Positions 1 to 8,339 of a DNA stretch of 64,000 bases are shown in pieces (the first letter of the stretch is position 1; every line of letters begins with the position of its first letter). The notes below the pieces were generated by a model. The model did no database searches and was not told the DNA's origin. It saw nothing but the letters and a program-made list of their open reading frames with translations. The translations under genes and the position numbers were made by a program. The stretch comes from JANSYA01 sp965243385 (GTDB lineage Bacteria; Spirochaetota; Leptospiria; Leptospirales; Leptonemataceae), in NCBI GenBank assembly GCA_965243385.1, contig CBDEUV010000002.1, forward strand, positions 3,658,001 to 3,722,000, given 5' to 3'.

Positions 1-1449
1 ATACGAGTGGAGCTTCCGAATATTCGCGAATTTCGTGTGGTTGTCGTACGAAGATTGGTCCGGCGAATAGGAAAGCAGCGCCGCATGATACAGCGCCGCG
101 TCGCGCAGATATTCGAAGGCGTCGGCGATGCGCTCGGTCTGCGAAAAATCGCGTTCGCGATGCGCGGTGCGCAGCTCGCCGATCTCTTTTAGAATCGCGC
201 TTTCGCGTTCTTTGAATTCGGCGGGAGTCAGAGCCGGTTTGGATTCCGGAGTCGGTTTCGCTTTGCGGCTTGCGCGCAGATCCTTGAGTTGTTGGTTTAA
301 TTCCGCCAGGCGATCCAGCTCCGCGGCGTAGGAAGGATCCTTTTTGATGAAGAGCTCTCGGCGAAAGCGGTCGACGAGGGCCGAACGTTCCGCCAGGGCC
401 GCCTCGTACTTCTGAAAGAGCTCGCGCAATTCCGCGTCGCGGCCTGGCGGAATCGGACGCGGCTTGCCCGCCCGCGGATTCTCCGGATCGGCTTCGGGAT
501 TCTTGAGCGCTTTCAGTCGCGTTTCAATCTTCGCCGCCAGATCCTGTAAGTCGGCGATTACGCCGCGCTCGCGATACGAATACTGTCGCCAGAGTCCGCT
601 GGAATTTAACGCTCGCTTGACCAGCAGCGCGCGTTCGGATACGTCCGGCGTGCGAAACTGCGTGCGCGTGATTAAGAAATAGCTCGCGTCGTCCGTGTCG
701 AATTCGTGGCGCTGGGGCTCCGCCAGGGGACGTTTATCCGTAAAAGGTTCGTAGACTTCGAGAATCGCTTCGTGCAGCGCCGGAATTTTGCGCCAGACGA
801 AGGCGTTGATCGGCGCGGGATCCCTGCGTTCCAGACGCGAAAGCAGGCGCGCGGTATCGAAGCGCGGCCGGCGATAGCGGTCGATCGACTCCGCGCGGTA
901 ACGGTCCAGGTTTAAGCCGGAAAATGCGATGTCTATACGTTGATCATAATCGACGGCGTTGCGCAGATCGCGCTCGAAATTCCACATCAGTTCGCCGTAC
1001 TTCGCGGTGCGCTGCGGCTTGCGCGCGAAGTACGCCGCGCGTCTTTGAAAGGCTTCGAAGCGGCGTTCGTCGATGGGATCACTCTTATCGGAAGGTCGAA
1101 TTCCGGAGCGCAGATTGTTTTCGGCGGCCGACAGCTGCTTTTCGTCGAAGAATCGATTATAATAATCGGGTTTTGCGTTTTTGTGACGCGCTTCGTGCGC
1201 GCGAATCCGCAGGCGCAGTTTTTCCAGGCGAATTAAATTCTCGGCGGTCTGGTCGATTTCGAGATTCAAAGACTCGACCGGATTCAAAAAGCGGGTGACT
1301 TCGCGTTCCGCCAGCTGCGAGAGCGTCGAACGCTGTTGCTTGAATACGATGGCGAGAATCACGCCGATCAGCGCGAATAGCATCACCCCGACGAAGAGCG
1401 CGAGCTTCGCCGCAAGTCCGACGCGAATTTTGGGAATCCAGTTGAGCAT
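1..1449 (-). CDS. Membrane sensor, N-terminal part (probable RsbU-type phosphatase)
   Basis: The reading frame starts at an ATG at 1449 and stays open to the window edge, giving 483 residues without a stop; the C-terminus is missing. Residues about 8-30 form one strong hydrophobic segment, followed by a long charged, mostly helical region rich in Arg, Glu and Leu that would lie outside the inner membrane. No catalytic domain is visible. The gene sits 35 bases downstream of an RsbW-type kinase and an RsbV-type antagonist on the same strand, so by partner-switching logic the missing part is likely to carry HAMP and SpoIIE/PP2C phosphatase domains; that is inference. It could equally be a methyl-accepting or histidine-kinase sensor. 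Confidence 0.6.
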   Translation of the reverse strand, partial: MLNWIPKIRVGLAAKLALFVGVMLFALIGVILAIVFKQQRSTLSQLAEREVTRFLNPVESLNLEIDQTAENLIRLEKLRLRIRAHEARHKNAKPDYYNRFFDEKQLSAAENNLRSGIRPSDKSDPIDERRFEAFQRRAAYFARKPQRTAKYGELMWNFERDLRNAVDYDQRIDIAFSGLNLDRYRAESIDRYRRPRFDTARLLSRLERRDPAPINAFVWRKIPALHEAILEVYEPFTDKRPLAEPQRHEFDTDDASYFLITRTQFRTPDVSERALLVKRALNSSGLWRQYSYRERGVIADLQDLAAKIETRLKALKNPEADPENPRAGKPRPIPPGRDAELRELFQKYEAALAERSALVDRFRRELFIKKDPSYAAELDRLAELNQQLKDLRASRKAKPTPESKPALTPAEFKERESAILKEIGELRTAHRERDFSQTERIADAFEYLRDAALYHAALLSYSPDQSSYDNHTKFANIRKLHSY

Positions 1450-1484
1450 GTGTGTCTTCGCTTATATATAGAAGAAAATCGGGA

Positions 1485-1955
1485 TTACGCGCCGGCTTTC
1501 GGCAGTCGTTTTTCGAGAACCAGGCGATTTCCGCCGCCTTCGCGCGCTTCGTGTAAGGCGCTATCCATCAAAGTCATGTATAAAAAAACGCCGAGACCGC
1601 CGTCATTGGAATTTTTCACGTGCTCTTCCAGATTCGGCTTCGGCAGCGCCGTGGGATCGAATACAGGGCCGCGGTCTTCGAGGGCGAAACGCACGAAGCC
1701 GGCGACGCGCTCCATGCTCAGGTCGATGATCAGCTCGTCCGCCGGGGAATCGGCGAATTCGGGTCCTTCGTACGCGTGCTCGACGATATTCGCCAGCGCC
1801 TCGTCGACCGAAAGAATGATCCGATTCGTATCGATGCGGTCGAAAGAGTCCCCGAGAAATTCTTTCAGTTCGTCGCGGACCCGGCTGAGTTCACTCACGT
1901 CGCACGAGATTCGCAGGCTGCGCCGGTCGCGAGAATCCGCGTCTGCCGGGCCCAA
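1485..1955 (-). CDS. RsbW-type anti-sigma factor / serine kinase
   Basis: This 156-residue protein is a stand-alone HATPase_c domain of the RsbW/SpoIIAB family. The N-box is at residues 51-62 (DEALANIVEHAY), the G1 box at 94-101 (DRGPVFDP), and the glycine lid GGLG at 119-122. Family members phosphorylate a serine in a STAS-domain antagonist and hold a sigma factor or another target inactive until the antagonist is dephosphorylated. The start lies only two bases after the stop of the upstream STAS gene, so the two are translationally linked. No sigma factor gene is in view, so the target is unknown. As in many spirochaetes and Gram-negatives, the output may not be a sigma factor. Confidence 0.85.
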   Translation of the reverse strand: MGPADADSRDRRSLRISCDVSELSRVRDELKEFLGDSFDRIDTNRIILSVDEALANIVEHAYEGPEFADSPADELIIDLSMERVAGFVRFALEDRGPVFDPTALPKPNLEEHVKNSNDGGLGVFLYMTLMDSALHEAREGGGNRLVLEKRLPKAGA

Positions 1956-1957
1956 TA

Positions 1958-2299
1958 TCAGAGCCCCTGCGCCGCGGCGTTGGCGTCGGAGGCGATCGTG
2001 AACAGCTTCGTGAAACCCAGCACGTCGAATACGTCTTTAACTTCTTTTTGCAGTCCAGCCAGGCGCAGATCCCCGCCGTTTTTTTTCGCGTCGACCAGGC
2101 CGGCCTTCAGCGTGCCCACGCCGGCCGAGGCGATATAGCTGACGCCGCTCATATCGCAGACGATTTTACTGTGGCCGGTTCCGACCAGGCCTTTCAGTTC
2201 GCCGCTGAGACCCGGCGCTGTCTTCGCGTCGAGCTTGCCGCTGATCGTCAGGACGACGACCGCGCCGGCCTGTTTTTTTTGAATTTGAAAATCGGACAT
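1958..2299 (-). CDS. STAS-domain anti-anti-sigma factor (RsbV/SpoIIAA type)
   Basis: The product of 113 residues is a single STAS domain. The expected phospho-acceptor is Ser58 in the stretch YIASAGVG, the position and context of the regulatory serine in SpoIIAA. The ATG at 2299 gives a normal-length STAS protein; an upstream extension of the open frame lacks domain character and was not used. It is followed after two bases by the RsbW-type kinase and then by a membrane sensor that may be the matching phosphatase, so the three form a likely partner-switching module. Other phosphatases of the RsbU class occur at 17821-19290 and 26258-27748 and could also act on it. Confidence 0.85.
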   Translation of the reverse strand: MSDFQIQKKQAGAVVVLTISGKLDAKTAPGLSGELKGLVGTGHSKIVCDMSGVSYIASAGVGTLKAGLVDAKKNGGDLRLAGLQKEVKDVFDVLGFTKLFTIASDANAAAQGL

Positions 2300-2568
2300 A
2301 ATTACAGAACTCCGTGGGGCGCCGGATATAGATACGAAGCTGCGGCGGCCAGGTGCCATGGGAAGTCCGGGGAACAAATACCGAAACGATTTTTTGGCCG
2401 CCCCTTTCGTGGAAGCCAGGATTCTCGTTGATTTTTTTGATGCGCGAATCCATCATCGGGTCCGGTCGTTCCAGAAGCGGCGAGTGGCAATCTGGCGACG
2501 CCCTGCGTGTATTTAATGGGGAGGCTGCCGACCCGTTTTCGATCGTTGCCGCCAGGAGAGATTCACCA

Positions 2569-3360
2569 ATGAGTTCCAGCATACATATCAGCAATAATCT
2601 TAGCGCTCCGCGCTCCAGATTGTCGGCGCTGCGGACCCTGATCCGAGCAGGAGCGACGCTCTTATTCTCGGCCGCGTTCATGGCGGCATGCGGTCCCGCG
2701 GGAATCGGCGAATCCAGCGTCGGTGTCGTGAAGCGGGTCGTCGGCCAGGCCGAGCTGGAGCACGCCGGCGCCCGCGTCCCGCTTAAGGCTGGAGTCGTGT
2801 TGCCGGAAACCGGGACGATCTTCACGGGCGCGGACGGCGTCGTCGTCGCGGTCTTGCAGCAGGGACAGGCGGAAGTCGAGATCCAGAAGAACAGCGAATT
2901 TCATCTCAAGAAACTCGCCGAGCACCATAAAGAGATTCATCTGCGCAAAGGCAATCTCTGGGTTCGCGTAAACAGACTCAGTCCGCGCGAAAAATTTCAC
3001 GTGCATACGCCTACCGCGATCGCCGGTATTCGCGGAACGAAATTCTTCACATTTCATATTCAGGACCAGGCGGGCCGTGACATTCACGGCACCTGTCATT
3101 GCGAAGGCGAGGTCCAGTTCGGTACGCACGACGAATCGTACGACGATGTTCATTCCGGGGATTTCGTGGTGCTGACCCGCGAAGGCAAAACCATCCTGCT
3201 GAATCCCGAAGAGCTGACCGCGATCATGGGCGAAGGCGCGACCGCTCACCGGCATTCGGTGTTGCCCGACAGTCCGCTCGGCCCGCCGGAACAACAAATG
3301 ACACCCGAACAAATGGGCCAGTTTATGCAGCTCGCTGAGCGAAAATTCGCGAAGCTCTAG
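2569..3360 (+). CDS. FecR-domain lipoprotein
   Basis: The ATG at 2569 follows CAGGAGAG with suitable spacing and gives 263 residues; a longer open frame upstream reads poorly. Residues 20-41 form a lipoprotein signal ending in AFMAAC (Cys41). The central part, about residues 110-165, has the FecR pattern: a strand-rich region with KGNLWVRV and the motif HTPTAIAGIRGTKF, which in this family precedes the typical turn between conserved strands. FecR-like domains are usually surface or periplasmic proteins of unknown ligand when not linked to a FecI sigma factor, and no such sigma factor is nearby. The gene is divergent from the rsbV-like gene. Its last codons and stop are duplicated downstream as a tandem repeat. 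Confidence 0.8.
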   Translation: MSSSIHISNNLSAPRSRLSALRTLIRAGATLLFSAAFMAACGPAGIGESSVGVVKRVVGQAELEHAGARVPLKAGVVLPETGTIFTGADGVVVAVLQQGQAEVEIQKNSEFHLKKLAEHHKEIHLRKGNLWVRVNRLSPREKFHVHTPTAIAGIRGTKFFTFHIQDQAGRDIHGTCHCEGEVQFGTHDESYDDVHSGDFVVLTREGKTILLNPEELTAIMGEGATAHRHSVLPDSPLGPPEQQMTPEQMGQFMQLAERKFAKL

Positions 3361-3472
3361 CGAATTCCCGAAGGGATTCGCGCAACTCTGCGCCGCAGGC
3401 GCAGAGCCGGATCGAGCGAAAATTCGCGAAGCTCTAGCGAATTCCGGAAGGGGATTCGCGCAACTCTGCGCC
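3337..3472 (+). repeat. Tandem direct repeat duplicating the 3' end of the FecR gene
   Basis: Two copies, 3337-3394 and 3414-3472, start 77 bases apart and are almost identical over 58-59 bases. The first copy contains the last codons (ERKFAKL) and stop of the FecR-domain gene; the second lies outside the gene. Between them CTCTGCGCC (3386-3394) and GGCGCAGAG (3398-3406) form a perfect 9-bp hairpin with a 3-base loop, without a following T run. Confidence 0.9.
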
Positions 3473-3484
3473 TGCGTGCGAGTA

Positions 3485-4222
3485 ATGATCGAAAACACTT
3501 TCGTATTCGCCGATTTGTCGACCTATGATCCGAAAACCGCGCGCGAGTTTTATGCTGCGGTTTTCGGTTGGGAATTTCAGAGCGCCGGCGACGCTTACTG
3601 GCTGGCGCGTCGGGGTACGCGAGATCTTTGCGGCCTCTACGAAACGCCGCAAAAATTTCAGGCGATGAACATGCCCTCGTTCTGGATGTCCTATATCCAG
3701 GCCGGTGACGTGGAGCGGGTCGCGGAGCGGGCGCGGACCCTGGGGGGAATCGTCGAGCTGGTGGAACAGGATGCTTATATCGGTAAAATCGCTCTGATCC
3801 GCGATCCACTGGGAGCCGGCTTTACGGTCTGCGAAGGCGATCGACTGAATTCGCGTTTCGCCGACGAGCCGGGCGCGCTTGTCTGGAACGAACTCTTCGT
3901 ATCCGATTTTACGAACGTGCGGGATTTCTATGAGGGGATCTTCGACTGGCGCTTCGATTCGCCGCGCAGCGGTCGCCGACTAATCCGCTCCGGCGCGCAA
4001 GCAGAAGCGATCGGCGCCGTGCAAGAAGTCGACAATGCGATCAAAGGCGATAAAGAGTACTGGAGCGTTTTCTTCGGCGCAAGCGACCTGGCCGCGACGA
4101 AGGCGAAGGCGCTCGGTGTCGGCGGAAAGCTCATCTATGAAGACGCGGACACGACCATACTCGCGGATCCCGGCGGCGCGGTCTTTCATCTGTCAGCCGT
4201 GCGTAAGGCGAACGATCGATAG
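3485..4222 (+). CDS. Two-domain VOC (glyoxalase/bleomycin-resistance) family protein
   Basis: The 245-residue protein contains two vicinal-oxygen-chelate units, about residues 1-115 and 125-245. Each begins with the typical beta strand and an FYAAVFGWEF / FYEGIFDWRF helix motif, and each ends with a DPLGAGFTVCE / DPGGAVFHL strand. This two-unit form is common in small predicted glyoxalase-like proteins (PhnB/CFP32-like) whose substrate is mostly unknown. The ATG at 3485 is used; a GTG nine bases upstream is a weaker alternative, and no good ribosome site is seen because the duplicated FecR tail occupies the leader. A perfect 6-bp hairpin (4222-4237) begins at the stop codon. Confidence 0.8.
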   Translation: MIENTFVFADLSTYDPKTAREFYAAVFGWEFQSAGDAYWLARRGTRDLCGLYETPQKFQAMNMPSFWMSYIQAGDVERVAERARTLGGIVELVEQDAYIGKIALIRDPLGAGFTVCEGDRLNSRFADEPGALVWNELFVSDFTNVRDFYEGIFDWRFDSPRSGRRLIRSGAQAEAIGAVQEVDNAIKGDKEYWSVFFGASDLAATKAKALGVGGKLIYEDADTTILADPGGAVFHLSAVRKANDR

Positions 4223-4292
4223 CGGCCTGAAGGCCGCGCAGCGCCGTCCGTAGCGCATTTACGAGATCTTGCGCCTCAGCGTAAGCATATGC

Positions 4293-4314
4293 AAAAAGGC
4301 GGATTTTTTCCGCC
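4293..4314 (-). terminator. Rho-independent terminator on the minus strand, no matching gene
   Basis: Read on the minus strand, GGCGGA, a five-A loop, TCCGCC and then five Ts form a textbook small terminator. No credible minus-strand gene ends here: the nearest minus-strand gene to the right ends at 7206. On the plus strand the T run is missing, so it does not serve the VOC gene. Confidence 0.55.
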
Positions 4315-4362
4315 GTGCTCGCGAAATGGGTTTTCGTGCAAATTGACGGCACGCCGTCGGGC

Positions 4363-4398
4363 CGGGTAGTTTCTCGGGTAGTTTCTCGGGTAGTTTCT
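4363..4398 (+). repeat. Three perfect 12-bp tandem repeats in the DUF4157 gene leader
   Basis: CGGGTAGTTTCT occurs three times head to tail (4363-4374, 4375-4386, 4387-4398), ending ten bases before the start codon of the DUF4157 gene. Because copy-number change would alter promoter or leader spacing, it could be a switchable element; this is inference. Confidence 0.95.
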
Positions 4399-4408
4399 AT
4401 AGGGGCGC

Positions 4409-6715
4409 ATGGCCCGAACGGAGTCTCCGCCAGATAAGCTTATGTCCAGTCCGCGAAGCACCGCTCAGTCGCCTGGTTCGACAGGCGCGCAAAAGTCGAA
4501 TACAGGCACACGAAGAAACGGGTCCAGTCCCGATCGGATCTGCCGTGCAGCGGCGCATCCGGCCCTCGAAGCTGTAGATCATGTTCAGCGAAGCCTGGGC
4601 AATCGTACTGTGGCGGCCCTGTGGCGAAGCGGAGTTCTGCAGCGCCAGCTTGGCATCCAGGCGAAAAGCTATACCGTCGGTGCGGCGGATGATCCACTGG
4701 AACATGCTGCAGATCGCAAGGCCGACGAAGTCATGGCCATGCGCGAACCGGCCGCCGACGAAGAACAGGCCATGCCCGCTCGACTTCAGCGAATATGCGC
4801 CGATTGCGAAACGGAAACCGCGTATCCGCAAAGACTCCAGCGAATCGACGACGCACTGAAAGACGACGAGCCAGGTGAGCCCACATCGATGTACATGCAG
4901 CGTGACGGCCACGACGCCGGTGGACCGCTGGGGAGCGATATATCGGCGAGTATCGATGCATTGCGCGGCAGCGGCGGGTCGCCCTTAGCTTCCAGCGAAC
5001 GTAATTTTTTCGAGCCGCGCTTTAACCGCGATTTCAGCGACGTGCGGATTCACCACGGACCGGAGGCCGCGAAGATCGCGCGCCAGGTGAACGCGCGCGC
5101 GTTCACGATCGGTCGCGACGTCGTTTTCGGCGCGAATGAATACCGTCCGGGAACCGAAGCCGGGCGTCGTCTGATGGCGCACGAATTGACGCACACGGTG
5201 CAACAGGGCGTGGGAAGCGCATTAAGGCGGAACGTGATTCGCCGCGAGCCGCGTGCGGCGCCGTATCGGGTCGTTCGAGCTCCGACACAAAGTCGAGACG
5301 GGATTCTGATATTCAAGTATGCGGCTTCCACTGAATGGATGCTGGGAGACTATTATCGTGGCCTGAGTCGAGTGGAACGGGCGCGGCTGTTTTATGTGGT
5401 AAAGAACGAAAACAAAATCTCAACATATATCCCGGCCGGTAAACGAGTTCGTATCCCGTCACCCGCCAGAATGCGGAGAATTCTTGGAAAGAAAAGCGAA
5501 AGCCCGGAGAAGAAGATATTCGATCAAATTATCCTGAAAAATGGAAAGACTCTCCGCGGCAAAATCACCGGTCAAACCGCCACGACAATCACTATCGCTT
5601 TGAACGCCGGCAAAACAGAACGAACGATTGCGAAGCGGGAAGTACGCAGAGTAAGCTTCTCATCCGGAGAAAAGATTTCTCCCGCTGAAACGGAGGAACT
5701 CACGACCGAAGTTGAACGACTAATCGCGCCCTACGTCGACGCCATTGGAGATTTCAGTACGCTGACGAATTTACTGGCTCCGGTTACCAGCCAAAAGACT
5801 CGGACTCTGATTCTTTCGCACCTTCGCTATATTCTTAAAAACTCAAACGATCGACAATTCAATGTCGAGCTGGTTAAGAATCTCGACCGAATTATCCCGG
5901 ACGAATTAGGCCGGGGTGGCAGGGGAGGGCTGCTGCAACATACCCGCGCACTTATCGAAAAGCAGGGCACATCGCCACAAATCGCGCAGGTGGCGGGCTC
6001 CAACTTGCGTCTTCTAACCCGCGCTCTGAATGGTGCCAGCCTGATCGTGGACATCATTGACAGCGCGGTGAAGCTGCTCTCCCTCGTTAATCAGGAAGGC
6101 GACCTCCAGCGCCGATTTGAAAATCATCGCGAGGCCTTTCGCGGCCTGTCCATCTCGCTTCAGACGGTTTACGAGCTAATCAAAGACAAAACCGCGCTGC
6201 GGGAGGTCGAGAATTCGGAGCGGGCGGCCGCGAAGCTGGTCTGGCTGTTGCGTCATCCAGCGGAGCCGACCAACGAATCCGTGAGCCGAATTCTGGGCAT
6301 CGGCGATAGGCAATCACAGGATACGATTCGGTTGGCCTTGCTCAGCGCCAGAGTAGAGGTCGCACGGATCCAGGACCGGCAATCGGCCATCGCGGATTTT
6401 CTTATCGAGGCCAGCAACACGCTGTTGGCGATTTCCGGAAACATTCTGACAAATGCGCGGCATCCTCTCGCTGTAGCGGCGGGAGCGGTCGCGACGATCG
6501 TCTCGATCGAATTCGGCGGCACCAGCATGTTCGCACTGGGTCTCCGGGTAAAGGGGCAGGTTATGATTGATCCGGTTTACGATCTCAGCCTGAATAATGC
6601 GGCGCTCTTATTGTTTGTGCAACAAAGTCTCCAGGGCCGGGACGGATCGTGGGTCATCGCTGCGAATGAGACGGTGTACACATTGAATTATCTATATCAA
6701 CAGTTTATGCCGTAG
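4409..6715 (+). CDS. DUF4157 (eCIS-core type) protein
   Basis: The product has 768 residues. Residues 80-110 contain the element LGIQAKSYTVGAADDPLEHA followed by an ADxxADxVM-type helix, and residues about 198-267 form a DUF4157 domain with MAHELTHTVQQG; HELTH (258-262) is a zinc-protease-like HExxH motif. DUF4157 proteins are strongly associated with extracellular contractile injection systems and similar secretion loci, often as N-terminal modules of effectors. A strand-rich Sm/SH3-like segment lies near 375-412. The rest, about 420-768, is helical with hydrophobic stretches near 680-740 and was not recognised; it would be the effector part. No sheath, tube or baseplate gene is in the window, so the link to an injection system is inference. 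No strong ribosome site precedes the ATG at 4409. Confidence 0.8.
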   Translation: MARTESPPDKLMSSPRSTAQSPGSTGAQKSNTGTRRNGSSPDRICRAAAHPALEAVDHVQRSLGNRTVAALWRSGVLQRQLGIQAKSYTVGAADDPLEHAADRKADEVMAMREPAADEEQAMPARLQRICADCETETAYPQRLQRIDDALKDDEPGEPTSMYMQRDGHDAGGPLGSDISASIDALRGSGGSPLASSERNFFEPRFNRDFSDVRIHHGPEAAKIARQVNARAFTIGRDVVFGANEYRPGTEAGRRLMAHELTHTVQQGVGSALRRNVIRREPRAAPYRVVRAPTQSRDGILIFKYAASTEWMLGDYYRGLSRVERARLFYVVKNENKISTYIPAGKRVRIPSPARMRRILGKKSESPEKKIFDQIILKNGKTLRGKITGQTATTITIALNAGKTERTIAKREVRRVSFSSGEKISPAETEELTTEVERLIAPYVDAIGDFSTLTNLLAPVTSQKTRTLILSHLRYILKNSNDRQFNVELVKNLDRIIPDELGRGGRGGLLQHTRALIEKQGTSPQIAQVAGSNLRLLTRALNGASLIVDIIDSAVKLLSLVNQEGDLQRRFENHREAFRGLSISLQTVYELIKDKTALREVENSERAAAKLVWLLRHPAEPTNESVSRILGIGDRQSQDTIRLALLSARVEVARIQDRQSAIADFLIEASNTLLAISGNILTNARHPLAVAAGAVATIVSIEFGGTSMFALGLRVKGQVMIDPVYDLSLNNAALLLFVQQSLQGRDGSWVIAANETVYTLNYLYQQFMP

Positions 6716-6731
6716 CCGCTACGTTTATTGT

Positions 6732-7138
6732 TTGCTTGTCGTTTGCTTTTTTTCTGTAGATCTCAAGAGGCGCAGAGCGGAAGCCCGCGAGAAAAAACAG
6801 GAGCCCCCGGTGCCGCAGACTGACAATATGGGTCGATGGGTGACAGAGAATCTGTCGAATATCGAGTATCTGCTGCGTCCGCGTTGACGATTCTGATTGA
6901 AATTCTTTCCGCTTATAGAACGACTCAGTACAATGCAAAGGCGGACGGCGCGTCACGCAGTCGACATCTTGAATTTCAAGCGCTGGATCTTGTTCCCCAA
7001 AAACGAATCGCAAGGACGCAATTGCATTCGATTCTATTAGATATCTGGAAGTGCAATGGACGGCGGTACAGGATGGGCCTCGGTCTGTACAGCGGCAACC
7101 GTTTCCACGTCGACACGGCCGGCTACCGCCGCTGGTAG
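6732..7138 (+). pseudogene. Peptidase M15-like protein, probably frameshifted
   Basis: From 6836 the plus strand encodes about 100 residues with the peptidase M15 signature: an AYRTTQYN segment, SRH followed by a short spacer and ALDL, and FHVDTAGYRRW at the C-terminus. These supply the expected His, Asp and His zinc ligands. This frame closes just upstream at 6821, so the usual front of the domain is missing. A second frame, open back through 6732 and ending at 6890, supplies a hydrophobic start and the segment NLSNIEYLLRPR, which would join well to LTILIEILSAYRT if one base were inserted near 6885-6890. Either the gene is broken, or the start at 6836 makes a shortened protein. It directly follows the DUF4157 gene on the same strand, so a cell-wall-cutting partner is plausible. 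The stretch holds nothing else. Confidence 0.5.
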
Positions 7139-7205
7139 TCCGGCGTCGCAGGTCAGGGGCTCTCTATTGAGCCGCTTCTGCGAGGACCCAGCAGGACCCG
7201 GCCGC

Positions 7206-8129
7206 CTATTTCTTCAGCTCACCCCACATGTCTTTTGCGGAGATAATTTTGTACAGCTTCTGTTCGAGCACGTCGATCTCGTTGAAATAACGGATTTCGG
7301 GATTCCCCTCAAAGATATGCGCGTACTTACGGATGCCCATGATCGTGCGTTTCAGATCGCCCTGGGTGATGCTCTTTTGAATATCGTAATATAAATTGAT
7401 GGCGATGTTTTCCATGACCGAGTATCGAAAGGCTTCGTCGCGTTCCTGCAGTGCGTCGATCAGCTTCTCGACCTCTTCGCGGTTGTTATTTTCCTGATCG
7501 CCGTGCGCGATTAAATACGCGCCGATCAATTTGCGACAGCGCGGCAGATCGTCGTTGCGATTGGCGATGACGATTTTATGAAACAAGTTCACCGCCTGGC
7601 GCTGCATTTCGACTTTGATTTTGTAGCGATCCAGATCCACGGGCTGGAAGGCCTGCTTGAGATCGTCGGCGCTGATATTCTGCAGGCCCTCTTCGAAGAT
7701 CTTCTGGCTGCGATCCTGGTGCAGGTGGCTGAATTCCATCAGCGGATCGTGCAGGATTTGCACGAAGTCCAGCGCCTCGCGCGAGGTCGAGATCTTGCTG
7801 TGCATGGGCATGCGTTCTAAAAAGAAGATGCACGAGTCGCCGAGGGCGGAGAGGCTTTCGTTCATCGCCGACGAGATCAGGCGCTTGCCCAGCGGGCCGA
7901 TCGTATGCACCGCCGTATGATCCGCGAGCGCGCGATCGATGCGTTCCATGAGCTTGCGCGCGGTCTCGTTCGAAGCCCGGCGCTTCCAGCCGCCGTAATC
8001 CAGCGGTTCGTAGAGATGTTTCAGAAAGAGTTTTTTGCCCGTCAGCGCCAGCAGGCGGATGATCTTGACCAGGTCCTCCGAAACCGCCACGGGGACTTTG
8101 ACCATCGATTGTAGATCTATTGAAGACAT
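7206..8129 (-). CDS. Conserved helical protein of unknown function
   Basis: The 307-residue product begins at the ATG at 8129, preceded by GGAAATCA; a TTG at 8204 could add 25 residues but has no ribosome site. It is soluble, almost wholly alpha-helical, with no signal peptide or membrane segment. A winged-helix-like region may occupy residues 15-75, with a phenylalanine/leucine-rich core after it and a C-terminal part of short helical repeats (YYDIQKSI, GIRKYAHIFEG). No catalytic motif was recognised. It stands alone on the minus strand between the M15 remnant and the DUF427 gene. Confidence 0.7.
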   Translation of the reverse strand: MSSIDLQSMVKVPVAVSEDLVKIIRLLALTGKKLFLKHLYEPLDYGGWKRRASNETARKLMERIDRALADHTAVHTIGPLGKRLISSAMNESLSALGDSCIFFLERMPMHSKISTSREALDFVQILHDPLMEFSHLHQDRSQKIFEEGLQNISADDLKQAFQPVDLDRYKIKVEMQRQAVNLFHKIVIANRNDDLPRCRKLIGAYLIAHGDQENNNREEVEKLIDALQERDEAFRYSVMENIAINLYYDIQKSITQGDLKRTIMGIRKYAHIFEGNPEIRYFNEIDVLEQKLYKIISAKDMWGELKK

Positions 8130-8274
8130 TGATTTCCGGGCGCGAGCTTCTTCCAGAAGGCCTGTACGGGCCTGTCCTGTCAATATCGGCTTGCCCGCGG
8201 TCAAAAAGCAGGCGTAACCGCCGCGTCCCGGGGCCGTCCTAAAAAAACGAATTGAATCAAAACGAAAGCCGGAA

Positions 8275-8308
8275 CGCGGAGGGCCCGAATGTCTGGCCGC
8301 CCTCCGCG
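8275..8308 (+). other. Perfect 9-bp hairpin in the DUF427 gene leader
   Basis: CGCGGAGGG (8275-8283) and CCCTCCGCG (8300-8308) are perfect complements around a 16-base loop, ending 31 bases before the start codon at 8340. There is no T run, so it is more likely a leader structure than an intrinsic terminator. Confidence 0.6.
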
Positions 8309-8339
8309 AAACTCCGCCGGCGGCGAAGGATCACTATAA

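Noticed and set aside
2662..3498. Minus-strand open frame opposite the FecR gene
   Set aside because: Apparent internal repeats in it come only from the 77-base tandem duplication; there is no start site or domain.
4276..4461. Small minus-strand open frame with the peptide RNYP repeated
   Set aside because: The repeat is only the 12-bp tandem unit read backwards, and the orphan terminator lies inside it.
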